In this document: piece by piece, positions 1 through 14,700 of the stretch
How the letters are laid out: the number at the start of each line of letters is the position of its first letter
Numbering within the stretch: position 1 is the stretch's first letter
NCBI GenBank assembly: GCA_022393335.1
Contig: JAJEKB010000936.1
Location: forward strand, 1 to 64,000
Direction: 5' to 3'
Length of the DNA: 64,000 nt
From: Macrotrachela quadricornifera
Taxonomy: Eukaryota > Rotifera > Eurotatoria > Philodinida > Philodinidae
Notes under the pieces: model-generated
What the model saw: only the letters and a program-made list of their open reading frames with translations
Databases searched by the model: none
Told to the model about the DNA's origin: nothing
Made by a program: the position numbers and the translations under genes

Positions 1-5
1 TGAAA

Positions 6-2161
6 ATGGATTCAAATCATCATGATATTGAACAAACATCAATAATAATATCAAATAATAAACCGCAATCATCAACAAAACAAGTTAAAACAGCATTAGT
101 ACCATTACGTGAACAAGATACATCAAAATATCGTTATATAAATACAATGGAATTAGTACAAACAGTTAAAGATATATTAAGTCGTTATAGTATATCACAA
201 CGACATTTTGGTGAAAAAATTCTTGGATTATCTCAGGGAAGTGTTAGGTAAAACAAAAACAAAAACAAAAACAAAAAGATTTTCATTTTTATAAAATCTA
301 AAATATTAATTTTTATTTAGTGATATTCTTGCTCGACCAAAACAATGGGAATTATTAACACAAAAAGGTCGTGAACCATTTCTTCGTATGAAAATTTTTC
401 TTGATGATCCAAATGCTATTAAACAACTTGTACAAACTGTATCAACAACATCAACAACAAATACAAATTCAATATTATTACCAACATTTTGTCCACCTTT
501 ACCACCACCACCACCACCTCCATCATTATTATCATCATCATCATCATTACTTCCTCCTCTACCTTCATCTTCTAATTCTTCAATTTCAGCACCTTCATCT
601 ATTTTATCAACATCATCACTTTTATCAAATTCAACATTAAATGGTTTTCATTCAAATAATCTTTTAATAAGAGATAATTCAACAGATTCACAATCAAATA
701 TTTTATCAAATGATTCATTACAAATATCAACAAATGAAAGTATTCAACCATCATCATCATCATTATCACCATCAAATGGATTAACAATAAATTCAAATAA
801 ATCAAAATCTCGTTCAAAAAATTCAAAAATAAATAATGATAAACCATCAACAAATCAATCTCGACATTCATCAACAAATCCACTTATGGCACCATATGAA
901 TTACCAAAAATATCATTACCAAGTAAATTATTTAGAATACTTTTTCTTTTCTTTTTTTAATCATTTATTTTATTTTATTAAAGGTGTCATCGATACTGAA
1001 CAATTAAGTGCACAAGTTCGTGAACTTCTTTTTGCTTATAGTATTGGTCAACGTGTATTTGGTATGTATAAATAAATTCATATAAATATTCAATTTTTAT
1101 TTTTTATTTAGGTGAAGCTGTACTTAATTTATCTCAAGGAACTGTTAGTGAAATATTATCTAAACCACGTCCCTGGCATTCATTAAGTGTTAAAGGTCGT
1201 GAACCATATATACGTATGTATACATGGTACAATGATACAGGCAATGTACAAAAACTACTTGCTTGGAAACGAGAACGTGATGGTAAAATAAAAATATTTT
1301 TATTTAAATTTAATTTAATCTTGTTGATTTTTATAGCTTTACGACGTTCTCGTCCTCCAGTTCCAACAACAACAACAACAGATAATGGTGATACTGAAAG
1401 TGGAAATAATAATAATACAACAATAACAAATTCATCAACAACAATTAATCGTCCAAAACGTCGATATTTATTTACAGATGATCAACGTCGTGTATTAAAA
1501 CAAATATTTGATAATGAACCATATCCAAGTCAAGCAACATTAGAACAACTTGTTGGAGAATTATCATTACCACTGAATAAAATAGCTAATTGGTTTCATA
1601 ATTCACGTATGAGAGCAAAAACAACTATACGTCCATTATCAAGTCCAACAAATAAAATTTCAACATCATTAATTAATAATAATGATGATTTAATTAATAC
1701 ACAAAGTGATGATGATGAGGATTTAGATGATAATAATGACGATGATGATGATGATGATTATCCTATTTTACCAACAATTGTACCATTAACTAGGTAATGA
1801 AAGACTATATAGATTTTATTTTTATTTTTGGTTTATTAAATATTTTTCTTATATTTTTAGTTCATGGCTTAATGGTGGAAATGATTCGAACAGTTCAACA
1901 AGTCCAGTAGGTTTGTCAGCAACATCAACAAATATTGTTTCATTAATTGATGATCAAAAAACTCCTCCTGTATTATTATCAAGTTCAAGTAGTAAAAAAC
2001 GTAAATCAATTCCACAAAAAATTGTTACTAATAATAATAATAATAATCCAATAAAAAAATTTCATAATAATAATAATTCAACAATAATTGAAAATGACAA
2101 TACTAATGAAACAAATCAAACAACGAATGAATCAACAAATTTTGTTGATATTCTTACTTAA
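6..2161 (+). CDS. CUX: CUX-type cut homeobox transcription factor, probably 5' partial
   Basis: Sequence-specific DNA-binding transcription factor acting in the nucleus. Proposed exons are 6-247, 321-922, 984-1061, 1112-1282, 1337-1793 and 1861-2161 (616 aa); all junctions are GT-AG and keep phase. There are two CUT repeats: the first spans roughly residues 50-125 (motif GLSQGSVSDILARP, then KGREPFLRM), the second about 285-365 (NLSQGTVSEILSKPRPW, KGREPYIRM). A homeodomain follows at about 410-470, with WFHNSRMR in helix 3; the WFHN form is typical of CUX rather than Onecut. Long Ser/Pro/Thr-rich and Asp-rich linkers separate the domains. Vertebrate CUX has three CUT repeats and an N-terminal coiled coil. 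The frame is open to the window edge and the first repeat lies near the start, so upstream exons are probably missing. SATB is less likely because its homeodomain is more divergent. Family call is firm; the true start is not. Confidence 0.88.
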
Positions 2162-5100
2162 AGAAAAAAAAAGAATGTTTTCTTTTTCTTTTTTTTTTTT
2201 TTTCTATTTGTTCATTTTATCTAGCCAAGGTGATATTTTGAAAACAAAAAAACAATTGGTGATCTTGTAATTTTTTTTCTTTTCGTTTCTTTTTTTTTTC
2301 TTCTTGTCGTTTTGTGAAATAATTCGTTTTAGTTGCTTGCTTTGCTCAACATGGTTTTTATCTTTTTTTTTTCTTTGTTGTTCGTTTTGTTCAATTGCAT
2401 ATATTTATATATGTTTATATGTATGTGTGAATATTGCTCAAGCATTCTAACTAGTCGTAACACACTCAGTTGTTCCAACAAATGCATTAGCACAAAAAAA
2501 AAAAAACAAAAAGAAAAATAACAAACAATGACATTTGATTGGGATTTCAGTGATATGTATTCTATTCGAATGATTAGTTTTTTTTTCTTCTTTATATATA
2601 TGTGTGTGTGTGTTTTCTTTTTCTTTTTTATTTGAACAAAAAACAATAACAATAATTTTTTGTTTGTATGTCATTATTTCGGTGTTGTGTGCGCGTGCAA
2701 TAAATGAGAAAAAAAACAGTGTATACATCTGACAAAAAACAAAAAAAAAAATAATATTTCGATATGAATTAATTAGATTATTAAAATAGCATTCCATTCT
2801 TGCGTTTGTTTTTTGTTTTATAGGAAAAAGAATTTTTTTTTTCATGTTGTTAGAAACAATGGTTTAAATAAACGTGAATTTAATATGTTACGAACGAGTT
2901 CTATATGTATATGTTCGACTTTGTTATTTAAAAAATAAATAAATGCTTTTGTCTATATTTCTGTCATATATATATATATTTAAATTTAGTTATTATAATT
3001 GTAGGACAAAGAGAGAAAAAAAAAGAAATCTAATAATAAATTATAATATATTTCTTTTATCTATTCGTATTTTATTTTATGGTTTCTTATCGTTATTAAA
3101 TTTTTCATGCGAATATAATGAACATGAACTATATTTCTTTATATATTTAAATCGCTTCATTATGTTTAATAAATGTTTTTAGGGCCTTGAAAAGCGTCAA
3201 CAATGAATTGATTCAATTAAATATTTTACTAAAAATAAATTACGGTATGTTGATAATATTAGTAAATAGTTTAATATAAACATAACGCTAGTTATTTAAT
3301 TTACCAAAAGAAAAATAAAATAACTTTAACTTCATATATGTAAACAAACATAGTCTTAATAGACTTAGTTACTATATTTAATAAGACTAAAATAATTAAT
3401 TGTTTTAATAATTCAATATCTTTCAAAGATTCTTTATCTTTATATTGTATTCAGAAGAATATAATTAGAATATTGAATAAATAGATATTTAAAAATATGA
3501 TCTTTTAATATTATTTTTGGTTATATCTCAATCGTATAGAACTGTTAGATATGATTACAAAGATCTTTACAATGATCATTGTCATAATCAACTAAATGTA
3601 TTAGCTATTCTATATCATTGACGCACGTGTCTTCTTTATCTGATAAACAGAAAGATTACTTTGAATAGGTAAATCAGAATCTAACAGGTAAAAAGTACAA
3701 GAACATCAATATAGTCCAAATTTGACTTAAGTGACAGCAACTTAAGAGAGAAGTCTGATTTTACAACAAGAATATTAAGGTGAAATGACAATTATTTATA
3801 TCATGAATAAATGGGAACATTCTAAACGAAATATTATTATTAGAGAATACTCAATACCGTTTTATAAACATGTAATGATCAAAATTTTATTAAATGCAAA
3901 TAAAAAAAAATTAAAATGATTTTGTATTTTTTACTCTTTTTTTCTTCGTGAAATATACGTATTGAATTCTTTGCTTAGTATTTCAATTTAATGTAAATAT
4001 TATAGAAAAATGTCTTTGCAGGATATGTTATCATGATATTTCTGAATAAAACATCCTTGAAAATATGAGAGAGACGCTTCTATTTCTGCATATACATCAA
4101 TATTTTATTTTGATTGAAATTTTAAAAAAAAATCATCCATTTTAATTTAGTGTTTATAATACTTCTACAATCCACTTCATCTTGAAAGTCGGTAAAATCC
4201 GATTTAATCACAATAATCATTTTATTCTAATCAATTGATTTTTCATTAGCATTAGTATCTTCTGCCATTTCGAGGTATTCATCATCAAGGTTTTTCTGTA
4301 AATCAAGTTTCTGAACGAGATTTTCTTTTCATCTTGCATTTATAACGTCTTTTTATTTATTATTTTATTATGCAACTAAAGAAGATCATTAAAAAAATAT
4401 GCATATGTGTAACTAGATATCATTAGTCTAGGTAGTCTATATAAATCATTAAGGAAAGTATTAAAACGGTGTAATGATATACATACATAATAATATATTG
4501 GATACAAATATGATAAGAAACTAACTCTAATGTAGTTTATTTATGAATGAAGAGTTATTTGACTATACAATAGTTATATATATGTACTTAGAGATGCATA
4601 AAGTTTTCTGAAGATCCATCGAATTAAACTGTCTCCTACCAATGGATATTTCAAAAAAGATAACACTTGTAGAAGATGAAAATGAATAAGAAAATTTAGT
4701 TTTTATTAATTGAATATTTTGAAAAGTGATTTATTTATGACATAAGGAGGCTATTTTATGATGAGACTAACATAATACTTATGACAACTTTGTCTTATAT
4801 CACTAAATTAATTAATTTTTTTCTTTAAATATAACAATGGAGAGACTCTCAACGAGTACATAAAATATTAGATGACATGACATTTTAGTAAGTTAATTTT
4901 TTTAAGCTTTTATAGTGTCTTAACTTAGAAACATCAGAAGAATTATGTCATTTCTTAGACAAAATTTCATATTATTTCATCGCCAAATTGCGTCAAAAAA
5001 ATCTACTTAGTAAAATATAACTCATACATTTTCTTACATATGATGTTTATTTTTTATGAAATATTTATGAAGAAAAACGATTGCTTGGCATGATCATTCA

Positions 5101-5522
5101 ACACATTTCATTTAAGATAATGCATATACATATTAATATTGAGCAATATATTTCAATTAGTAAATTTTAATGCTCAGTATTGAAATTAGCTATTGTATGA
5201 TCAAGATTGTCTCTTAAATCTTAACTTTTTCATAACATTTTATGTTATACAAAACAAAGTTGTTAGATAAACAAACTACAATAGTATATTTTTCTATATT
5301 AAATCCTTCATTTCATATTTATTCTCAAACAAAGATTGTTAACGATAAACGCAGTGCTTCTGTCGATTAATTCTGTATATAGTAATTTTGCTGTTCTAAA
5401 CCATCTATATTGATCAATGCTAGTTTTACAGATAGTATAAAATCCACGATAAAATCGTTCATAAATAAAATAACGGAAGGTATATAATAAATGTCCCACT
5501 TATGCTTCATTTTTTCACATCT
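2162..5522. other. Non-coding stretch downstream of the CUX-like gene
   Basis: No exon with family similarity or coding-like codon pattern is visible on either strand. The first 800 bases are rich in T and A homopolymers and look like 3' UTR; AATAAA hexamers occur near 2699 and 2934. Short open frames at 2329-3182 are made of homopolymer Lys/Phe and are not convincing. Confidence 0.5.
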
Positions 5523-5525
5523 TAA

Positions 5526-5766
5526 TACGTTGTATTAAAAAGATAAAATATGCCACAAGATACACAGTGAAAAGTTCTGCAATTTATCTTAATTGTATAT
5601 TCTCTATTCTAAATAAATGTAAAATTCTGTGTGATTACTTTTTGTTCTGAAAATTTTTGTTCATTTTACAAACAAAAAATGCAACTATAAAATTAGAAAT
5701 CCTATGTGAATTGCAGAGTTTTTCACACTGCACCTTATGATATTTTCTGTTTTCTAATACAATGTA
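5526..5766. repeat. MITE-like element with ~60-bp terminal inverted repeats and TTAA flanks
   Basis: The left arm starts TACGTTGTATTA at 5526 and the right arm, read on the minus strand from 5766, starts TACATTGTATTA. The arms continue to pair for about 60 bases, both ending in TCTGCAATT, at roughly 75-80 percent identity. TTAA is present directly outside both ends (5522-5525 and 5767-5770), as a target-site duplication would be. There is no internal ORF, so this would be a non-autonomous element. TTAA target sites are typical of piggyBac-type transposases, but the tips do not carry the usual CCC start, so the superfamily is uncertain. Confidence 0.65.
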
Positions 5767-5770
5767 TTAA

Positions 5771-8700
5771 ATGATGAAAAAATAAAATGTAAAAGCAGAT
5801 CATTTATTATGTCATATTCGTTATATAAATCAATAACAGATTGAACGTCTTACATATTTCTACATAATGCTTTGACATTAATGCGCTGAATATTGATATT
5901 TTTTACAGAGTGAATATGAATGAAAGTATTCTTTTGTAATCAAATACCCAATTTTTTTGCTACTGAAATATATCAATGATATGTATATCACTTATCTTAT
6001 TTCTGCAGACTGGAAGCATCGATACTAATAATATAGGTTGTGGAACACGAAACTATGAGTAGGAGAGTTGACAACATCTTTATGTGTTCAACTATTCGAT
6101 TCAAATATGTAGATATTCTACTGTTAGTATTCTGCCTATAAATATACTAGTGTGCTGTGATTTGATAATATTTCTATTTCTACTAGCATGTTTTGATGTA
6201 AATTTTCAAGAATATTAAAATGTCATAAATAGATGAATACATAAGTATGTTTTTCCAACCTTTGAGTATTCAGTAATTGCAGTCATGTTTCCAATTGGAA
6301 AAACAACAATCTATTTATTCGTTATTGAAAAGCTTGACATTCTAGGAAAAAAAAAGAAAAAGAATATTTCGCTCTACAAAATCACTATGTATTTTTCAAA
6401 CAACGTTTTTTGTGAGTGCAAAAACCAAAAGATCAAACATCTACTTGATCATCTAACTGAGCCTGTCAAAAGCACGAAAAAAAATGATGAGAAACTCTCC
6501 TTAAAATACCATGCCTTTTTCATATATGCTTCAAGATTTTGAAAACATATACAAAAAGAAAAATTTTTGAAATGAAAACTATAAAAAAAAAACAGAAAAA
6601 ACTTTTTCTGACACCGCATAACAATATTGTCCTCTTTTACTTCGATATAATCTAATGTTTTTCCTACTTTGCAATTTAACAATCGATACCATATTGTTGA
6701 GAATTAAATTCCACATCTGGCGACCTGAGAATATAAACATGTCATAAACCAATTATCATTTATAGAAAAACATGCTTTTCCAAAATGCGTCCTATAATAC
6801 AAGTATGCGTCGATTCCAACCCCGGTCCTCCTGAATAACAGCACAAGAAATCTTAAAAAGATCGTGAAAGCAGAGAACACAAAAATCTCTATTTATTGAT
6901 GTCAAATTTTTTACTTTTAGCATTAGTTGTTCCGATGAGAAAGTGCTTACACAGATCGATGGATGAGTGCAAAAATATCGAAAACCGCAGTTAGACAATT
7001 GAGTAAAGTGTTTATCTTTTGCTTTTTGTACTGGCAAAAAAAAAAATTATTTAAAAAACAAACAGTAGTTTTGTGGAGTAGAAAATTCTCAACATTTTTT
7101 TGTCTAGAATTATTCTAAAACCCTCAAAAAGACAAAATAAAACTGGTTCATTATTTTTGCGACATCTGTTAGCTTTCAATGTACGGGATAAAAGATAAAA
7201 ATAAACCTTAATTTTAATAATTTTCTTATCTCATTTACCTGTAAAAAATATTTTTAATCAAACTCTAAAATCTCTACTTTATATGTATATTTTCGAATCA
7301 ATATAAATTTATTCAAATGTTTAAAAAAATTACAATTTTTCTTTTATTTTTCAAATAAAGGTGTTAATTGAAAAAACTCATAGATCTATTGCAAAAAGTA
7401 ATAAAGCATAATATGCAATGTGTAAATATCCATGTCAACTTTTATATTGTTATTGTGAACGTCAAAGAAAAAAATTCCTCAAGTCATTAAACTTTCACAA
7501 CTTTTCTATCATTTTTAATTGAATAGTTCGTCACAATGAGCAACGCTGCATAATTTACAAAACAATACTGATTAAATCGACTATATAGAAACGGTTAGTT
7601 TATCTTCGATTATATCTAAACAAAATCAATATTATATAACGTTCTTTCAATAGAAAAAAATTACATTATTAGTCATAGAGATATACATCTATGCCAAATA
7701 GTAATTCTATATATTCAAAAGTTTTAAAAATTGAGAAATTTTAGTAAACGTTCTCATGATATAAATACTTCAAAAACGTTATTTATCTAAATAAAACATT
7801 ATACGTTTGTATGTAAAACTTTCAAGTGTTAAAAGTATTAGTATCAATAATTTTTTAACCTTGATTGATCGATGATGAATGTTATTATTTGTCTTTGCTT
7901 CTATATTTATATATGTATCTACTCAATATTGCACTTAAGAGTCTTTATTCGATCACTTCTTTTTCTCTTCATACCAAAAGAATATACGCTTACTCTCAAG
8001 GCGTTTATATTCATACAAACGATAACTATAGCATATGATCGAAAGGAGAAAAACAATTCATTTTTATTCATATATCTGCATCTAACATGATGGCTGGATA
8101 TCGACGAGAAAAAAAGGTAAGGAAAATATATGAAAGAAATAAAGATGACGACGACAATGATGGTGGGACGAATGACATTCACGTTTGTTTTTCGTTCTTT
8201 TTCATTATGATTCATACCCTATCGTCCATGTTCAGCCATTTCATAAGAAAAAAAGACAAAAGAAAGGTTGACACTTTCTCTTCTTGGCCAAGGTAAGTAA
8301 CAATAATTAAAGTAGTTCAGGTTGATATATTCAAACCAGACGAATAGTGACCGATGTATGTGGGATTAATAGAGACAAGACAGACGACATTAGTTCAATT
8401 ATTGAAAGCTAACAATATTATTTACATCAAGCTTAGACTGACTGATGTTGTTCATGTCTAACTAATTTTTTTACGACCCTTATCTCACACTTCTTTATTC
8501 TTTCATATGAATATACAGTAGCAACTATAAATGTATGTATGAAAATTTTTCCTTTTATTTTACATTTGTAACTAGAATGTATAGTGTTATATATTAGACC
8601 AAAAAAAAAAAAAAGAAAAAGAAAACGAAATATGATCTTATGTTTAACCATGTCTTAGCATATTCTCTGTTCAATAGTAGGAGTACAAGCACGCGCCCTA

Positions 8701-8799
8701 TAGCTCATTACGTGAGAAAGTAAATTTAACCTTGATCTTTGATGTAGGCTTGCAAGTAAAGTTTGTCACAAAATGAACATTTAATTAAACAAAAAAAAA
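5771..8799. other. Non-coding stretch upstream of the PALS1-like gene
   Basis: No protein-coding exon was recognised. A strong donor signal (AAGGTAAGTAAC) lies at about 8290-8301 and an acceptor-like TTTGATGTAG at about 8740-8749, so a 5' UTR exon of the PALS1-like gene may end near 8291. Short frames at 7872-8296 on both strands overlap each other and look like chance. Confidence 0.4.
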
Positions 8800-11746
8800 A
8801 TGGTAGCTATAGCCGATAAGATTAATAGTGCTCGTAATAGTGGTACTAGTACAATAGAACACGAACAAAATCATCAAACAACAAGAATTATTCAATGGCT
8901 TGGTGGTGAACGAGCAGGTATATTCTTCAAATAAACTTATATAAAAGTTTTTTTTTGTTCTTAAAAAAGAATTTTTCTATTTAATTTTATAGTTGATGTT
9001 CCAGCTGAATTTGATGTAACATCTTCTCATAAAGAAGATTTTGTTGATCATCAAATACTTGCATCAAAAGTAGAATGTATTGAATTATTACGACTTAAAC
9101 CACTCGTAAGTAATAACCTTGATTTTTTGATCAACATTCTTATTTATTCATTAGTAAATTCAAGGCTTTACTTTACGATTAAAAAGTTAAATTCATTACA
9201 TTTACTTCATGTCAATAAAATCTTATTCATTATCTCTTTCTCTATCTATATTTTATTCCTAGAATAAACAACTAACAACTACATTTGAACGTGGCTCTTT
9301 ACTTCGTCGAAGTAGTCGTCGTGGTAGTAATAGTCATATAAGTCGATCATCGCCCGATGCACAAACAACAGATGAAGCTTATTGTACGTTATCATCACAT
9401 CGTAGTGATATTCAAAGAAAAAAAAAATTTAATAATAATGATTTAATACGTAAAGGATCAACTAGTGGTAGTAGTAGTTTATCAACAAGTGCTCATATTT
9501 GTACATCATCACCTATATTATCAATATCAATTGATGATATATATACAACATTAGATCGTGCACAAACATTACTTAAAATGGAAAATAATAATATTAAAGA
9601 TGATATTGGACGTTTACGTGAAATATCTCAACAAGGTTCATTTCAACAAAGTTTACATTTATTTCCAATTATAAAAAATGCAAATGATTATTCAATGGAT
9701 TTATTTCATGAAATAATGATTAATGGTGATAATGGTGAACGAGATTTTAAAGAAATGGTTGAAGAATTTATTGAATTAATTGAAAAAAAATTAATTGATG
9801 CAGAATTTCAAATGTTTGATTCAACGTATGTATTTTAAAAAAAAAATGAATTATTTTAATTTTTATTATTAAATTTTATTCTTTTAAAGTGCAACAAGAG
9901 CATCATCACCATCTTTATTCGATATGCTTAATGATCTTAAAACATGTTTAACAATATTACGACGTACAGAAATGCAAAATCTATTAAATGTATTTGATAA
10001 TATTCTTAAACTACGTCTTTATCAATCAGCATTACCCGAAACCGAACAAATATCAAATACAAATGATGAAAATATTCCAATTAAATTAAATAATTCTGAA
10101 ACAACTGAAGAATTATTAAAATTATCACAATATGCAATAGATGAATTAAAAATAGTTAAAATTGAAAAAACACATGAACCATTAGGTTTAACTATATCAC
10201 GTACAGATTCAGGTACAATACATATAGCACGTATTGTTATTGGTGGTATAGCAAGTAATACTCAACTTTTTCAAATAAATGATCGTATACTTGAAATAAA
10301 TGATGAACCAATAACAGGTCGTTCACTTGATTATATTTGTTCATTAATGTCAAATACAAATGGTTTAATTAAATTTCTTCTTGCACCACCAATATTTTCA
10401 ACAATTATTTATAATAATAATAATAATATATCATATCAAACATTTTATGTTCGAGCATTATATGCATATGATCCATATAATGATCCAATAATACCATGTA
10501 AAGAACTTGGTTTAGCATTTCAACGAGGTGATATTTTACGTATTGTTGCACGTGATGAAAATTTAACTAAAATTAATGAAACATATTATGTTAGTTGGTG
10601 GCAAGCATATAAAGAAAATTCAACTGAAACAGATACAGATCCATGTTTAGCAGGTCTTATACCATCAGATAGTTTACAACAAAAACGTGCAGCTTTAATA
10701 AAAGCTCTTAGTGATGATAATGAATCTATATCATCATCATCATCATCAATATTATTTAATAAAAAAATTCATAAAAAGAAAAATAAACAAATTTGTTTAT
10801 CATGTTTACCAAAAAAAGAAAGAAAAATTTTACATTCAGTTTATAATAATGAAACATTTACACGTGAATTAAATGATATTGAAACACCAACAATTCGAAC
10901 ATCAACAAATCATTTTTCATTAACTGATACAAGACAATTTGATGAAGAACAACCATTACCAATATCATCACAAACAAATATTATATCATCAGATAATAAT
11001 AAAGATATAATTATTAATTCAACAATATTTAATACATTTCGTTTTTATGAACCTGTTTTTCGTTTGGATTTTACAAAACAACAAATAACAAGACCAATTA
11101 TATTATTAGGTAATAAATAAATTAAAAGTTAATTTTTAAATATAGAGAGAAAATTTTCTTTTTAGGTGCTCCTAATGTTGGTCGACATGAATTACGTCGT
11201 CGTCTTCTTCAAACAGAACCAAATTTATTTGATGTTGCCATTCCACATACAACACGTGATCGTCGTAAACATGAAATTGCCGATGTTGATTATCATTTTA
11301 TTACAGAAGCTGATTTTTTAACAAAAATAGCTTGTCGTTCATTTGTTGAATTTGGTCAATATGATCGAGATTTATATGGAACATCAATTGAAGATATTCG
11401 ACATATAGTTGAAATAAAGAAAAAAATTTGTATATTAAATTTAAATCCAGATGCAATACGTACATTTGATAAAACAGATATTTATCCATTTATAATATGT
11501 ATTGCAGCACCATCATTTGAACGTTTAAAACGTTTAGAACTTGATCGTCGTGATCATTTAACTGATAATGATTATCGTGAAATAATACGACAAAGTCGAT
11601 CACTTGAACGACATCATTATTTATTATTTGATTATATTTTAATTAATAATGATCTTGATCGTACATATACAGAATTATGTGAATTAATTGTACGTATACA
11701 ACATGATGATCAACAGTGGATACGAGCATGTTATCGACGTTCATAA
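8800..11746 (+). CDS. PALS1: PALS1/MPP5 (Stardust) membrane-associated guanylate kinase scaffold
   Basis: Scaffold of the Crumbs polarity complex at the apical membrane, linking Crumbs tails (PDZ-SH3-GUK) to PATJ (L27). Exons are 8800-8917, 8993-9105, 9263-9825, 9890-11109 and 11166-11746, giving 864 aa. In order: a short conserved N-terminal motif VDVPAEFD at about residue 40; an L27 region around 190-330 (DDIYTTLDRAQTLL onward); a PDZ domain about 385-465 (EPLGLTISR, LEINDEPITGRSL); an SH3 domain about 485-575 (VRALYAYDPYNDP, ELGLAFQRGDILRI, WWQAY); a basic hook; and a C-terminal guanylate-kinase domain about 670-860 (RPIILLGAPNVGRHELRRRL, AIPHTTRDRR, LYGTSIEDIR). The P-loop is degenerate and GUK enzymatic activity is not expected, as in the family. 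The ending QWIRACYRRS corresponds to the QW-containing PALS1 C-terminus. Longer than human PALS1 because of Ser/Asn-rich inserts. Confidence 0.93.
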
Positions 11747-14700
11747 ATTTTCTTCCTTTTTTTTTGTCTTGTTTTTGTTATTGTTTGTTTATTATATCAA
11801 CAATGAAGTTTCTTTAATTAATTTTGTGCAGTTCTTTTGTGTGTGTATATACGGGATTTTTTCTCTTTTGGTCTTTAATAATGAAAATATAAAATATATT
11901 CGGTATATACCTAAATGTAAGTTAATTCTTTGTTTTTATAAACATTAAATTAAAAAAAAATTTACTGAAAAATATTATTATCATACATAAAAAGTAATCT
12001 TACATATAATGCTAAGATTCTGTGATCTTCATGTCGTTTGTTTGATTTTCCCTCTTCAAAACAAGATGATTTTGATGTATGATAATTTTAGCATATCTAT
12101 AGCAGAATTCAGCCTACAATTTGATATAATGGCGATTTAGACTATTGAAAAAAACACGAAAACAACATATCGATGTAGAAACTGGTAAAAAAAAATGATT
12201 ATAGACTGACACAACCGTTCAGCTCAATATGCTCAGTCGATCAAAAGTGAAACAAAAGAAAATGGGCATGATCATTTCATTTTGAAATAGACATCAGTTG
12301 TGATAAGATTTGCTAGTGAACAGCTAGTCGAGAATAAATAAACATATACTATAAGACGGAAGTGGGTACATATCCATTTTATAAAGATATATTATTACTA
12401 ATTGACAGTTTCATATAACAAAATGACAATATATTCTACTTCCTGTATAGAAATAAAAACATAGCAAATATTTTCTAACATGCTCAGTATATTTTTATAT
12501 TTGTCTAGCATTTAATATTGCATTACATTCTGTGTTTAATATTATCTCACAGTATTTCTATCTTAATTATATCATTTGAGATCAGTTAACAAATCAATGA
12601 CTAATAAACTAGAAACATATATCAAACAAGCGTGTAATAACGATCATTTAGATTATTTAATAGTTTTTTGATTTTATTATCCAAATAAAACCAATATCTT
12701 AATCATTGATAACCGTATCACAATGATGATTACATCATTTTTCTATTATATATACCTAATAAATCAATTGATATAATATATTATATGATGCATCTTTATC
12801 AAATATAGATTCAAATACTATGAAGTGATTGAAGCACTATTTAGAATATGACTTCTCAAGTGTATTTAATGACAACTTCTTTTTAATTTTTACTTAAACA
12901 TATGACAGTTGGAAAATTGTATTTATTTGATGAGAGAAAATTAAATTCACTCATTTAATTTTATCTATCTGAATTAATATTTCAATTATCACTATTATTT
13001 ATACACAGATTGTTTTGAAATTTTTCTGTAAAGTTACAATTTTACATTCATACAAAGATATGAAAACATTCACAAAAAATTCAAATAGATAATCAGACAA
13101 TATAACACTTTGTCATGGTTTTCTTTTTCTAAGATATTTATTCACACATTATATTTATTTTTAAATCAATTCAATCTTTTGAAATAATTGGCTTGTCTCA
13201 TTGTCAAATTGTTGTTAAAAAAATCATCAAAAACTATTCTTTTTTTTAACTAAATCATAAATCAATATAAAACTAGTACATCAAAAGATATAACGTGATA
13301 TCACAATTTTTCTTTTGTTTGAGTATTAAGATCAATATTATAAGTGTGACTTATGTTCGTGAGAATGGTAAATGTTGATATACAAAAAAAAGGAAATTCT
13401 TTTGAATAATCTTATAATATAAAATAAAAAAGAAATGTATATAATTCAAATTAAAATTAAATATTGAAAAGAATAATTGATTGTTAAAATGCACATATAA
13501 AATCTAATACAACATTCTTAATGTTATACACTCTTCATTAATGTATTCTACTAGACATAAACAACAAAATCTCCAGAGTTCATTCTATAATATGATGTTC
13601 TTGGCATAATCTACTAAAAAAGAAAAGAAAAGAAAACTATTGTTCCTTGTCTATCATATTATTCATTTATCATTATCATTTGACCTCATACAATCCTATT
13701 GTCAATTTTCCAGTCAAATTTATCAATATATTCTATAGCTTTGTCTTTTACATATTAATGCCGTTACTCATATGGATATCTCATCATATTCAATGGCATT
13801 AGTACACATGTTCCAATGAACATGAATATGATGAATGAATAATATACAAAAGGTCATTATGTGTATATACACTTTATTCTACTTTCACTTTTTCTTTCTT
13901 TCTTTTTTTTTTGTATTAAAAGAATTGTTCATTGTTACATGCATATAGTTTGTTTGCTGATCAATGAGTATATTACACAATTGTGTATTCATATCCTTGA
14001 AATTATTCTTTTCTTTTATATAAATACATATAGAAGAAATAGAAATCCGACCTAAGCATGCAAGCTCGGATTAGCCCCTTGACAATTTTTTTCTATTGAT
14101 TCTACTGTGAACATGCACGATGAGGCTTCGCATCTGTATACTGTGTTGAAGTGGATAGATATTCAATTGAAAATTGTCCATTCAATATACAATATCACGC
14201 TCTTTTTTTTTTCCTTCTTTTCTTTATCCTCAATAAATCCATACTGGCTCATTCTCTCCTTGTCTAATCTAAAACATCATATATAATATATATATATATA
14301 TTCATAACTTCAAAAGAATAAAATATAAATGTATAGATAGACGACAATCAGACCAACCCTATCCACTATAAATGATTATTATTATGTTATTCTTACATAA
14401 TATTTCTTTATCAATTTTTCTATTCATTCTTATTACTAACATGCCTGTTATAGAATGATATCCATCTTGACATATGTATACTGGATTTATGATTGAACGA
14501 CTATCTCTCCAACTGTTTGGCACTTTTTTTTTTCTCATTATATGAATAACAAAAAAAATTGATCTTCTTCTAAGTATACTTATTTGATTTAACACATAGT
14601 TAGGTGAATGTCAAGAAGTGTGTAAAAATTTTAATTCAAGGATCCTCTCACACATTATTCATCAAAATTAAATATATAAATTCTTAGTTCATCGACGACA

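Noticed and set aside
401..883. Open frames overlapping the CUX-like exon on both strands, His- and Met-rich
   Set aside because: They are shadows of the TCA/CCA repeats that encode poly-Ser and poly-Pro in the real frame.
2329..3182. Several 60-130 aa frames on both strands after the CUX-like gene
   Set aside because: Made of Lys/Phe homopolymers from A and T runs, mutually overlapping, with no family similarity.
6792..7037. 81-aa minus-strand frame with several Cys
   Set aside because: No recognisable motif or splice context, and codon use unlike confirmed genes; could be a decayed element but cannot be supported.
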